Below, one piece after another: positions 26,970 through 36,600 of a DNA stretch of 64,000 nucleotides (the first letter of the stretch is position 1; each line of letters starts with the position of its first letter). The notes beneath the pieces were generated by a model, which saw only the letters and a list, made by a program, of their open reading frames with translations, searched no databases and had not been told where the DNA came from. The stretch comes from Planctomycetota bacterium (lineage in GTDB: Bacteria > Planctomycetota > Planctomycetia > Pirellulales > Lacipirellulaceae): positions 62,001-126,000 of the forward strand of contig JAJDEF010000021.1 in NCBI GenBank assembly GCA_029259945.1, read 5' to 3'. The translations under genes and the position numbers were made by a program.

Positions 26970-27542
26970 TTAGGTATTGCCTCTTGGTCCGTTTAATTCC
27001 ATATAGGCGGTAGCTTGCTTGGCCACTGCTTTTCGTGCTTCGCGAAAGATCATTTCAAGCCCTGGCGGACTCGAGGCCTCGGGCAAATGCGCCCACACCC
27101 CGAGCTGCCTTGCCCATAATTCATCGGCCGTATTCCCCTGATGCACAGAGACGACCAAAAGCGAGTCACTCACTTCGCGAGATCGCTCTGTGGCTTGTCG
27201 CAACTCTAGATAGGCTTCGGCTTCGTGTTCTGGTAAATCAACGATCGTCAGCGGCACTTTCACCTGGAAAATGCTCCGCATAAATTGCCCGACATCCTTG
27301 CAAACGATGGTTTCCCACGACTCTCTCTCTGCAGCCTCGCGAAAGAAATCGGCGCGCTGGTCCGACCAAGAAACAATAATGCAGCGCAGTAGCCCCGGTG
27401 GTGCAGCCACGCGAGCGGGAACCTTGGCCACTAGTTTCGGAGTAGCGATGTGAGGGGACGTTGTTCGCGAATGAGAAGAGGACAGTGCCACGATGTTATC
27501 CTTCAGGAAATTGTAAGTCTTTTGATGTTGAATAAAGGGCAT
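26970..27542 (-). CDS. Receiver-like (pseudo-response-regulator) protein
   Basis: 190 residues. The first 50 residues are low-complexity and Ser/Thr/Pro-rich; the rest follows the CheY alternation of strands and helices: LLRCIIVSW, LTIVDLPEHEAEAY, SLLVVSVHQGNT and GVWAHLPEASSP. An Asp stands in the expected phosphorylation place (IVDLPE), and Asp is present after strand 1 (SWSDQR), but the usual Lys before the last Pro is replaced (AHLPE). It may thus be a degenerate receiver. It lies between two genes for small basic proteins, on the same strand. No output domain is attached. Confidence 0.6.
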   Translation of the reverse strand: MPFIQHQKTYNFLKDNIVALSSSHSRTTSPHIATPKLVAKVPARVAAPPGLLRCIIVSWSDQRADFFREAAERESWETIVCKDVGQFMRSIFQVKVPLTIVDLPEHEAEAYLELRQATERSREVSDSLLVVSVHQGNTADELWARQLGVWAHLPEASSPPGLEMIFREARKAVAKQATAYMELNGPRGNT

Positions 27543-27845
27543 GCCACGCCCCCCCAGTAAATTCTGGTAACGTGCCTAGCCGTTCCGTTTCTTGCCCAAT
27601 AACTTTGCGCACGCACTCTCTTTTCACATGGAGACCACGCACGAACCGAACCATAAACCCTTAACGCCTCAACCTTGAGCGCATGGACTTATCGTTTAAT
27701 CACTGATTTCCCGACGCGCGATTTCGCGCGTCATCACGTACAGAAACATTGGTCCTGGCCGTGATTTCCTATAAGTCAAAACCATCCACACACATACAGA
27801 CAACAAGTCTTCTGCACGGTTGGCGATTCCATCCTGATAGACCGT
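27543..27845. other. Intergenic region with a GC-rich hairpin
   Basis: About 300 bases without a supported gene. A hairpin GACGCGCG/CGCGCGTC with an ATTT loop lies at 27713-27732; it is not followed by a T-tract. Nothing else is recognised. Confidence 0.35.
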
Positions 27846-28022
27846 CTACCACGCCATTTTGCGTTTGCGACGACGGTGAATGCCGTTGAACGATTGCGGA
27901 GCCTTCCCGCGGCGACCATGCTCTGGTTTGCGTTGCTTTGACGACTTCACTGGAACCGAGCGTCGAAAAGTGTCCATGCCGTAGTCAGCTTCTGTCGCTT
28001 CGTAGGATTGAGTGTTGCTCAT
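27846..28022 (-). CDS. Small basic protein with C-terminal GIHRRR-W motif
   Basis: 58 residues from the ATG at 28022, which has GAGGAAA seven bases upstream; the frame could start at 28037 but that ATG is part of the ribosome binding site. An acidic start (SYEATEADYGMDTF) leads into a basic tail with Lys/Arg clusters ending FNGIHRRRKRKMAW. The ending matches the small protein at 26735 in outline: Gly, Ile/Met, His/Tyr, x, Arg, basic residues, final Trp. I believe tiny proteins of this kind are widespread in planctomycetes, but their function is not known to me. Confidence 0.65.
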   Translation of the reverse strand: MSNTQSYEATEADYGMDTFRRSVPVKSSKQRKPEHGRRGKAPQSFNGIHRRRKRKMAW

Positions 28023-28825
28023 TTGCTTTTTCCTCATGGTTAATAGGAACTGCTTCTAGGCAAAAAATCCGTTCACATCGGCAGCGCCGACTTGCCATAA
28101 ACTCCTTTGCCGCGCCTCGGTTAGTTTCTGGCAATGCCGGAAAACCGATTACGGTCGCCAGAAAAAATCTGACCGTGCTTCGCCCCGTGGTGCTAAGTGC
28201 GCACTCACTGGGCGAGGCAGAAGAAAGCGATTCGCGTGCCTAAATCGCCAGAGAAGAATTGCAAGCAAGCTAACGTGTTATCAGCAGACAAGTTGTGGTT
28301 GCATTTATCGATTCACACTGCTGCAACGGCGATCACCAGAATAGTGAGGGATAATGAGTGCTAGCATCGCAAGGCGCTGCAAATACCGGCAAGAAAATCC
28401 GCTTTCACAACGACGATGAAAAGGCACCAAAATAGTGATGAAAAACGGCCTTTGAAATCGCCTTTTCTTGCTAGTTTGCGACCAGCTTCAACAATAGCCC
28501 TGAAGGTGCGGGTGGAGAGGAAATAGGAGTGCAACCAAGGCACCTTAGGCCCTTGAGGACTGTCGTAACGCCAAGCGATATCTCGCTTAATCTTCCGTGG
28601 TCGTCTGATTGCCAAGGTTTACGAGCCACTTACGATAAGGGATAAGTTGTCTGCCACAAACAACTTAGGAGCAGCCTGGCCATTTCCCGTGCGTTGCTGC
28701 GTGCTGGGCAGAGAGTTATGCTCTAGGGGGCTTCGCGGCTGCGCAGAGGGCCAAATTTTCTTCTCCTCTTTTCAGAAACTGCGTGACGGGCCCTCCAGAA
28801 AGCGGCCTAGTGAGTTGGTGGCTCT
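28023..28825. other. 800-base intergenic region upstream of sigma/kinase operon
   Basis: No convincing gene is seen. A minus-strand open frame at 28361-28615 starts only at a TTG, has no ribosome binding site and no recognisable motif. A short direct repeat, CACCAGAATAGTGA near 28334 and CACCAAAATAGTGA near 28426, is the only local structure noticed. The promoter of the sigma factor gene at 28826 should lie in its last part. Confidence 0.35.
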
Positions 28826-29461
28826 ATGCATAGCAGCTCTTCGTTCAACGCCGATGTCCTTTTGTCGCAAGCCCTCGCCGGTTCTGGCGAGTGTCTTGGC
28901 CGTCTGCTGGATGTTTACCGAAACTACCTGAAACTCTTGGCTGTTTCCCAGCTTGAGCGGAAGCTCACCTCGCGTGTCAGTCCCTCGGATGTGGTTCAAG
29001 AGACCTTCCTAGAAGCGAACCGTGATTTTGTGAGTTTCCGTGGCTCTTCAAGCGTGGAGTTTTGTGCTTGGTTACGGCGTATCTTAGTCAACAACCTGCA
29101 TCGCGTTGTGGAGCAGCACGTCCTTGCTGGGAAACGTGATGTGCGCCGAGAAGTTTCTCTAGAAACTCTTGCAAACAACCTCGAACAGTCAACGGCCCGG
29201 CTCGATTCGATTTTGCGTGATCCGGGAGCCTCGCCAAGTAGTCATGCCGAACGACACGAACTAGAAATTACCCTGGCCGATCAGCTCGCCGAATTACCGG
29301 TGGACTACCGTGATGTGATAGTACTAAGGCACGTCGAGGCCTTGCCGTTCGAGGCCGTCGGGCAACGCCTAGGCCGCTCGACAGGAGCCTCGAGAATGCT
29401 GTGGCTACGTGCGATTGAAATGCTGCGAGATCGCATGAATGCACGAGGTGAACATGACTGA
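28826..29461 (+). CDS. ECF-type RNA polymerase sigma factor
   Basis: 211 residues of the planctomycete/verrucomicrobial ECF group. Region 2 includes LTSRVSPSDVVQETFLEANRDF and FCAWLRRILVNNL; region 4 is LPVDYRDVIVLRHVEALPFEAVGQRLGRSTGASRMLWLRAIEMLRD. The stop overlaps the start of the Ser/Thr kinase gene by eight bases, so the two are translationally coupled. Sigma factors of this type are commonly encoded with a TPR kinase in planctomycetes and may be controlled by phosphorylation; there is no anti-sigma gene here. Confidence 0.9.
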   Translation: MHSSSSFNADVLLSQALAGSGECLGRLLDVYRNYLKLLAVSQLERKLTSRVSPSDVVQETFLEANRDFVSFRGSSSVEFCAWLRRILVNNLHRVVEQHVLAGKRDVRREVSLETLANNLEQSTARLDSILRDPGASPSSHAERHELEITLADQLAELPVDYRDVIVLRHVEALPFEAVGQRLGRSTGASRMLWLRAIEMLRDRMNARGEHD

Positions 29462-32363
29462 AAACGCCACTCGAACAAATGCAGATTGCACGGACGAATC
29501 TCAATCGGCGAATGAAGAGCTCCTGGCCAAGGTGCTGGACGATTATTTATTGGCACTCGAACAAGATTCGCCGCTCGACATCGAAGAATTGGTAACTCGT
29601 CATCCACAGTTGGAGCAGCGAATCCGTTCGATGGCGGAGAGTCTCGCCATGCTCCATGGCGTCACGCAAGAGATTCGCACCGGCAAGCCGCATCAAGCCA
29701 GTACGGAAACTTCGAAGCGATTGGGAGACTTTGAAATTGGCCAGGAAATCGGTCGCGGCGGGATGGGCGTGGTCTACGAGGCACGTCAATTGTCTTTGCA
29801 ACGACAGGTGGCACTCAAAGTCCTGCCTTTTGCCGCGGTATGGGATCAAAAACAGATTGCCCGGTTTCGCAACGAGGCGCAAGCCGCTGCGCAGCTGCAA
29901 CACCCCAACATTGTGCCTGTGTATGCAGTCGGTCAAGAACGGGGCGTGCATTTTTACGCAATGCAGTTTATCCCGGGCCAATCCTTAGACGGAGTCCTAC
30001 GCGAATTGTGCTGCCAGAACAAACAAGAACCAAGAAGTGGGGGCGATTGGGCAACGGTCTCGACCGTCGTGGCAGCCAACACGCAGCATACTTCGGTGGC
30101 CCTAAGTACCCTTTCAAAGCAGTGTCCCCAGAGCGGTACTGGGTATTGTCGAGCGATTGCCAAACTTGGCATTCAAGCAGCCGAAGCGCTGCACTACGCC
30201 CACGAATGTGGAGTCATCCACCGCGACATCAAGCCCTCAAATTTGCTAATCGATAGCCAAGAAAAACTATGGATCACCGACTTTGGTTTGGCTCGTGTCC
30301 AAGATAGTCCTGGAATTACGATGACAGGCGATGTCGTGGGTACACTCCGGTATATGAGTCCCGAGCAGGCTGCAGGGCAACACGCCCTGGTTGACCAACG
30401 GACAGATGTCTATGCCCTGGGAGCGACACTCTATGAGTTGCTTACCCTGCAAGCGGCCTTTTTAGGTGAAGATCGCTTTCAAGTATTGCAGGCGATCGAG
30501 CAGAGAGAACCTCCAGCACCCCGCTCGATTAACTCGGCGATCCCCGCTGACTTAGAAACGATCGTTCTTGAGTCTATGGCCAAGTCGCGTGATCAGCGTT
30601 ACCCGACGGCCCAGGCGTTGGCAGATGATTTGAAGCGTTTTCTTGAAGGCAAGCCAACCGTGGCACGCCGGCCAACGATCGTGGACCGAGGGGCAAAGTG
30701 GCTCCGGCGCCATCGGCGAGTCGCTACGGCAGCAACTTTGATCTTGCTACTCGCCACCACAATTTCCACGGTCGGGGCCTTTATGCTGGCTCACGAAAAA
30801 TCCCAAAAAGAAACCGCGCTGCGAACAGCCGAGGAGAATCTACAGCAAGCACGTTTAGTTGTTGATCGGTTTGGCTCGCACTTTTCGCGGCAACTCGAGC
30901 AAATACCCGGCAGCGGTCCACTCCGGCAAGAGTTGCTGCAAGACACGTTGGCCTACTATCAGAATTTTATAGCTGGCGCTACTGGCAATTCCGAACTTCG
31001 AGCCGAGTTAGCAACCACCACCTTCAAGGCAGCGGCTATCGCCAACCGCTTGGGTAAACGAAATGAAGCACAGCAATTTTATAACTCGGCATTGCTGCTG
31101 TTCGAAGCATTCGAGGCATCGACTGACGACACGTCAATTTACCAGCAATATCGGGCAACTTGTTTGAATAATCTCGGATTGCTGCGGGAGTCGCAGGGAG
31201 ACGTTCAAGATGCTCATAGAAACTATCAAGCGGCAATCCAACTGCAATCGAATCTTGTCGACACTGCACAAGACGATTTGGGTGCGACCCAAGCTTTAGC
31301 AGAAATGCTTGTCAACCTGAGCCTACTTGAGCGGCACCAGGGTGAGATCACCGAGGCGCGGGCAACCATTCAGCAGGCTATTCATTTGCTGGAAGATCTG
31401 TCGAGGCGATATCCGGATGACCCGCGTCATGTTCACGATTTGGCCATCGCGCTGAATAACCGTAGTTTTATTGAACAAGAGACTGATTGGTTAGCAGCAC
31501 GAGATTCGTGCCAGGCAGCGATTGATATTCTCCAGAGACTCACGGCAAGTCAACTTGAAACAGAGCGAGTTCATCTAGAGGAAAGACTTGTTTGGTCGAG
31601 TGATTTAGCACTCTGCTATAACAATCTAGGTTCCATACGAAGCCACCTTGGCAACCATCAGAGCGCATGCCAGCTGTATCGGACCGCTATTGGGGTTCAA
31701 GAAAAACTGAGGCGACAAGCCCCCGCTGTCGTTAGATATCGAAATGATTTGGCGGTTAGTTGGAACAACCTGGGGCAAGCTCTCACGCAGGACGGGGACT
31801 CGTCTGAATCGGACGATGCGTTCGAGTGTTCGCGTTCGATATTGGCCCAATTGGCCGATGATTACCCTCTTGAAATTCGTTTTCGAAGCGCCTTGGCTGG
31901 CGTGCTCAATAATCAAGCCATGGCAATGGAGCATGCAGACCGTACTGAATCGGCATTGACGTTGTACGTCGAAGCCATCGATCACCAACGATTCGCGGTC
32001 GAGCGTGCCCCGCTGCAGATTCAATACCGTAATAATTTGAGTAAACATTACGTGAATTACGGCCGCGCGTTACTGAAAGTCTCGCGACCGATCGAAGCGG
32101 CTCAAGCAGCCCGCGAGCGTCGTCAACTGTGGCCCGCTCACAGCAAACGCCTCTATCGCGTGGCCCAAGAGTTAGCCCAGGCAGCAGAACAATTAAGCCC
32201 CGGCGATTCTCAACAGAGAAACCAGATTGTCAACGATGCAATTGCTACGTTAGAGCAGGCCATGTCGGCAGAACCTCGGGCGGGTACCCTGCCAATCAAT
32301 GTTGCAGATTTTCAATCTCTGAGAAATCATCCCCACTTCGAGACACTACTCAACGATCGATGA
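29454..32363 (+). CDS. Membrane Ser/Thr protein kinase with TPR repeats
   Basis: 969 residues from the ATG at 29454, preceded by GAGGTG; a start at 29439 is possible. The kinase domain (about residues 90-395) has GRGGMGVVYEA, VALKVL, VIHRDIKPSN and ITDFGLARV, so it should be active. About 45 residues are inserted before helix E (CQNKQEPRSGGDWATVSTVV onward). A transmembrane helix follows (about 422-445, AATLILLLATTISTVGAFML), then an outer part built of TPR repeats (for example NNLGLLRESQGDVQDAHRNY and NNLGSIRSHLGNHQSACQLY). It overlaps the sigma gene upstream, and its stop overlaps the next gene as ATGA. Confidence 0.93.
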   Translation: MTENATRTNADCTDESQSANEELLAKVLDDYLLALEQDSPLDIEELVTRHPQLEQRIRSMAESLAMLHGVTQEIRTGKPHQASTETSKRLGDFEIGQEIGRGGMGVVYEARQLSLQRQVALKVLPFAAVWDQKQIARFRNEAQAAAQLQHPNIVPVYAVGQERGVHFYAMQFIPGQSLDGVLRELCCQNKQEPRSGGDWATVSTVVAANTQHTSVALSTLSKQCPQSGTGYCRAIAKLGIQAAEALHYAHECGVIHRDIKPSNLLIDSQEKLWITDFGLARVQDSPGITMTGDVVGTLRYMSPEQAAGQHALVDQRTDVYALGATLYELLTLQAAFLGEDRFQVLQAIEQREPPAPRSINSAIPADLETIVLESMAKSRDQRYPTAQALADDLKRFLEGKPTVARRPTIVDRGAKWLRRHRRVATAATLILLLATTISTVGAFMLAHEKSQKETALRTAEENLQQARLVVDRFGSHFSRQLEQIPGSGPLRQELLQDTLAYYQNFIAGATGNSELRAELATTTFKAAAIANRLGKRNEAQQFYNSALLLFEAFEASTDDTSIYQQYRATCLNNLGLLRESQGDVQDAHRNYQAAIQLQSNLVDTAQDDLGATQALAEMLVNLSLLERHQGEITEARATIQQAIHLLEDLSRRYPDDPRHVHDLAIALNNRSFIEQETDWLAARDSCQAAIDILQRLTASQLETERVHLEERLVWSSDLALCYNNLGSIRSHLGNHQSACQLYRTAIGVQEKLRRQAPAVVRYRNDLAVSWNNLGQALTQDGDSSESDDAFECSRSILAQLADDYPLEIRFRSALAGVLNNQAMAMEHADRTESALTLYVEAIDHQRFAVERAPLQIQYRNNLSKHYVNYGRALLKVSRPIEAAQAARERRQLWPAHSKRLYRVAQELAQAAEQLSPGDSQQRNQIVNDAIATLEQAMSAEPRAGTLPINVADFQSLRNHPHFETLLNDR

Positions 32364-33463
32364 TAATCATGTCGCAAACTTTACAAAAGAGACCCGCTGA
32401 ACAGAAGCCTTTCGGACGGCGTTTGACGCTCCAGCACCTTGAAGAACGGCTCACGCTCTCTTCTTCTACCGGCCTGGAAATTCTCCCGACGACACTCGAC
32501 ATCAATTTTTCCTCAACGGGAGGGTTTGTTAATGTAGGTGTATTTTCAGACCGATCTTCTCTGGCTGGAAACGGTGATGTGCTGAATTTCACCACCTCTG
32601 GTACACCATCGTTTTTCTCTTTTGACCCACAAGGTATTGTTCTCCCCAACAACGACGAAGTGCTTATTGGAGATGGTCATCTAAACCTAGGAGTCGACCT
32701 CAATGCGATTAATGCCTGGATCGATGGTCCAAATAAGCAAGTCATTCCTCCACCAGAGCTACTACCGTCTGTGCCTGGTGGCGGAACGGTGCCGATTTCT
32801 GTAGATCCTCTACCCATTACCCCACTGGTAGAGGAACCCAGATTCGTAAAGGAAACTAGATTCGTTGAGGAAGTCAGGTCGCATGAAACCGACACGCCTC
32901 CCAAGGAAAGTAATCTATTTCTCGCGACTGCTTATCAAGGATCAACACCTAAGATAACCCTGAGTCGTGGCAGAGAGATCTCTTTCAGAGTAGCGACCGT
33001 CGCACCGCCGCAGTCGATCGTCAGACCATCGCATGTTGTGCTTGAGGCAAGCGATCCATCTCACAAGGCCGTTCAAACTGAAAATGCATCGCGAGAAGAT
33101 CCCGATGCGGTCTCTCGCGGGGCGAATATTTCTAGTCCAGAAAAAGCCACCATCGAAGCGATCAATACTCAGCCGTCTGAGTCAAAACAGGCAAGGGCCA
33201 TCAGTATCCCGCCTGCAAGTTATCCCATTTCGCAGATGCCTAATCGGAGAGATCTGGACATAAATACGACAGAGCCAGCCGCTCTTCGATTGTCGGCGAT
33301 CGATGCTTCCCACGAGGAAGAAGCGAGAAGCCAAGTTTTTGCCGATTGGCGCAGTCGAGAAATGATCACCCTCCCCGTGCTGCTTGCTCTAGCGGCAGCC
33401 CCCCGCTTGGTTCGAAGCCTGCGCGCCCCAACGACCGAAGCCCAGCAAATGCCGCCCAAGTGA
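32360..33463 (+). CDS. Surface protein with planctomycete N-terminal export motif
   Basis: 367 residues; the ATG at 32360 overlaps the kinase stop (ATGA), and a second ATG at 32369 is possible. The N-terminus FGRRLTLQHLEERLTLSSS is the planctomycete extracellular-protein motif of the LEPR type. The middle is of low complexity with repeated acidic/basic units (EEPRFVKETRFVEEVR). Near the C-terminus a hydrophobic stretch (MITLPVLLALAAAPRLV) followed by Arg may anchor it. Function unknown. Coupling to the sigma factor and kinase suggests it is part of, or the target of, that signalling unit. Confidence 0.75.
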   Translation: MIIMSQTLQKRPAEQKPFGRRLTLQHLEERLTLSSSTGLEILPTTLDINFSSTGGFVNVGVFSDRSSLAGNGDVLNFTTSGTPSFFSFDPQGIVLPNNDEVLIGDGHLNLGVDLNAINAWIDGPNKQVIPPPELLPSVPGGGTVPISVDPLPITPLVEEPRFVKETRFVEEVRSHETDTPPKESNLFLATAYQGSTPKITLSRGREISFRVATVAPPQSIVRPSHVVLEASDPSHKAVQTENASREDPDAVSRGANISSPEKATIEAINTQPSESKQARAISIPPASYPISQMPNRRDLDINTTEPAALRLSAIDASHEEEARSQVFADWRSREMITLPVLLALAAAPRLVRSLRAPTTEAQQMPPK

Positions 33464-33606
33464 GGTCGCAACCATCTGCACTGCAAGTAGTTACGGATTT
33501 CTTCCAAACTCTCCCGCTGCCGCGTGACATCGGCTCCTCACATCGGCCCTTAGTACTGGGGCCCGTTGGGCAGATGGCAAGCATTCTATCGGGATCAGAG
33601 TAAATC

Positions 33607-36600
33607 ATGGCAAGGCGAAACTCATTGTGCTTAGGGCGTGGTCAGCAGAAGAAATCTACACACCGCAAGCACGTTGCGCTGCATCTCGAACAACTCGAGC
33701 CGCGGATGCTGATGGATGGGGCGGGGTTTGTGAACACCGATCCTCCTGAGGATCCCGACTCGATCGTCGGCGTGGCCGGTATCGTCGCCAGCGATGATCA
33801 TCGGGAAACCCGGCGTGGAACAATCCAACTGCGCATTGATCCACTACGCAACGACGCACTTCCGGATGGATCCAATAACTTTCACATTAAGAGTGTCAGC
33901 GCCACAAGACTCGGACATACGGTCACGATCTCCGACGATGGTCAGCGACTCATTTACAACACTGACGAGAAAGGACTTCAGGCAGGCGACACCTTTTATT
34001 ACATCGTTGAATCGGACGATGGAAAATTGGGGAAGGCAAACGTCAATCTTTCGCTAAAGAAAGAGCTCCGTCGCGGTGGGGGTGGTAGCACGCACACCCG
34101 TCACACTTCTAACGACAAGTTTTCCTTCTTCGAGGATGCCCCTGAGCAGCGGCTTAATGTGTTGCGGAATGACCGAGATTTTCGCAATGGAGAAATTATT
34201 GCCGTCTCTTTTGTACGGTCTTCCTACTCCGGCCCACTTGAGGAAGCTCCACCAAGCGGCTCGATTCGCATTGCCGAAGGAGGAAGATATCTTTTTTACC
34301 AAGCCTCTCAGGGTTTCTCGGGATCTGAACACTTTTCCTATACTGTTCGCACCGAGGGCGGTGAAGAAGCGACCGCGAACGTAACGGTAGTCGTCAATAA
34401 GCCGATTGGGGCCCTTAGCTATCGTCAGAGCCGCGTATACCTAGATTTCGGCACGGGCAATAACACTTCTCGGATTCTTTACAACAAGAGTGGCCCGACT
34501 CCCGAAGAACCTCGTGTCGAAGCGTTTGACGCACCTGATTATGTGGGTGAGTTTTCGGTAGCACCCGACGGCAAAAGGCTCGTTTATCACCCGGCCTCCA
34601 ATTTCATTGGCTCTTTTAGCGTGAGCTATACGGTCCGTTACGGTTCGGAAGACTATCAGTTGATGACGGGGAGCTTGCACTACCAAGTTCAAAATACGTT
34701 TCTTGCAGTCGACAATTGGTTTGCCGTTTCACCGGAAAGCAGCGAGTCGCAGCTCAACGTACTGGACAACGACCCGACCTGGAATGTTTACAGAGGCTAT
34801 AATCATTCGAGTAACCCAGTCCATTTGGAAATCGCTACCGTTTCCACCGGCGACCAAGGTGGTCGGTTACGCATCGCCGACAATGGCAAATCTGTTTTCT
34901 ACCAGCCTGCGATGGGTTTTACTGGCAACGAGACCTTTACCTACGAAGTGCTTGCTTCCAACGGAGTTCGCGATTCCGCAACGGTCACGGTGCATGTTGC
35001 CGAACCGAACGTCGATCCATCAGGTATCAATCGCTTTACCAACGAAGCGGAACTCCAACAGTTTTTGATCGACAAGGCCGTAGCACAGTACGCCCGTCAG
35101 TTCGGTGTCTCTCAACTGCGGCATGCCCCGCTGCCCGCTGGGATTTACAATAACTTCACGATCACCAATGCGGCCTTTGATATTGATGCTTCTGCCCAGT
35201 TTGGGAGTACTGTCGATCACTCGGAAACAAATACCCAAGTCGCTGGCGTTGACGAGGCAGACATCGTCGAAACCGATGGACACTACATCTATACTTTTAC
35301 CAGCGGCGAACTGGTGATCGTCGACGTCTCCGATCCCACGACGCCGCACCCAGTATCGTTCACTGCTTTTGAAGGCCAATTCGACCTTATGTATTTGCAG
35401 GGCGAACGAATGACGCTGCTGAAGAACGGCTCTTTGGGATCTAGCGGCGCCGAAGTCATGGTACTCGACATTTCTGATCGCACGACGCCAACCCTTATCG
35501 AGCGGACCGAAATCGACGGTTATATTGCTGATTCTCGCGCGATTGGCGACCGAGTCCATCTGGTGGTCAAACGATCCTTCGCGGTACCTGAACTTGAGGG
35601 CGAGTGGCTTGTCAAACCTATTCTGCCAACAGAGACCGATTCAACCCCCAAACAACAATCCATCCTTGGAGATGCGATTTTTGACGTTTGGTATTCTCCG
35701 ATCGACCGAGGGGAGCCCGGCGTCTGGCGAAATGAATCACTCGACGAGTACGTCGACCGCGTACGCGATTCGCTCATCGAGACCGGGCTGCCAAGTTTCC
35801 GTAGTTACGACGCGGCAGGCGAACTCATCGGCTCAGGGCTACTCACCAACGCGACCAAAGTTCACAAGCCCGTGGCCGGTTCAGATCTGCTGGTTTCGCT
35901 GCTGACGATTGACGCTGGCGACGACATGACGGGCCCCCTGGCTGCTGCCACAAGCTTTGTTGCCGATTCAAACACCGAGGTTTTTGTATCACCTGAGTCG
36001 GCCTACGTTTTTGCGTATGACCCCCAGGCAGGACAGTCAACGATTTATAAACTTGCCTTCGACGACGATGGTTCAACCCCGATTGTCGCATCAGGCATCG
36101 TTAGCGGGCGATTGCTCAATCAATTCTCTGCCGACGAACACGAGGGTTACCTTCGGGTTGCTACGACCGAAACCCGAAGTGTAACGATCAAAACCAGCTG
36201 GGGACGACGTCGGGTTCAGCAGCAACGATTCAATAACGTTGTCGTGATGCAACAGCAGGGAAACCAGCTGACCATGGTCGGCGAAGTGACCAACCTTGCC
36301 CCGACCGAGACCATTCACTCGGTGCGTTTTATGGGCAACCGTGCGTTTGTCGTCACCTTCCGCCGTATCGATCCGTTGTTTGCACTCGACATGAGCGATC
36401 CCACCACCCCTACGGTCGAAGGCGCGCTGAAGATACCGGGTTTTTCGAACTACTTGCACCCGGTCGGCAACGATTACCTCATTGGCATCGGTCGCGATGC
36501 CAGTGAAATCACCGGCCGGCTCGGGCCATTGCAGATCACGTTGTTCGATGTAAGCGATTTGTCTGATCCTCATGTCGCCGATCAAGTCACATTCGAGGGT

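Noticed and set aside
28361-28615. 84-codon minus-strand open frame
   Set aside because: Only a TTG start, no ribosome binding site, no motif; it lies in a long gap and has mixed composition.
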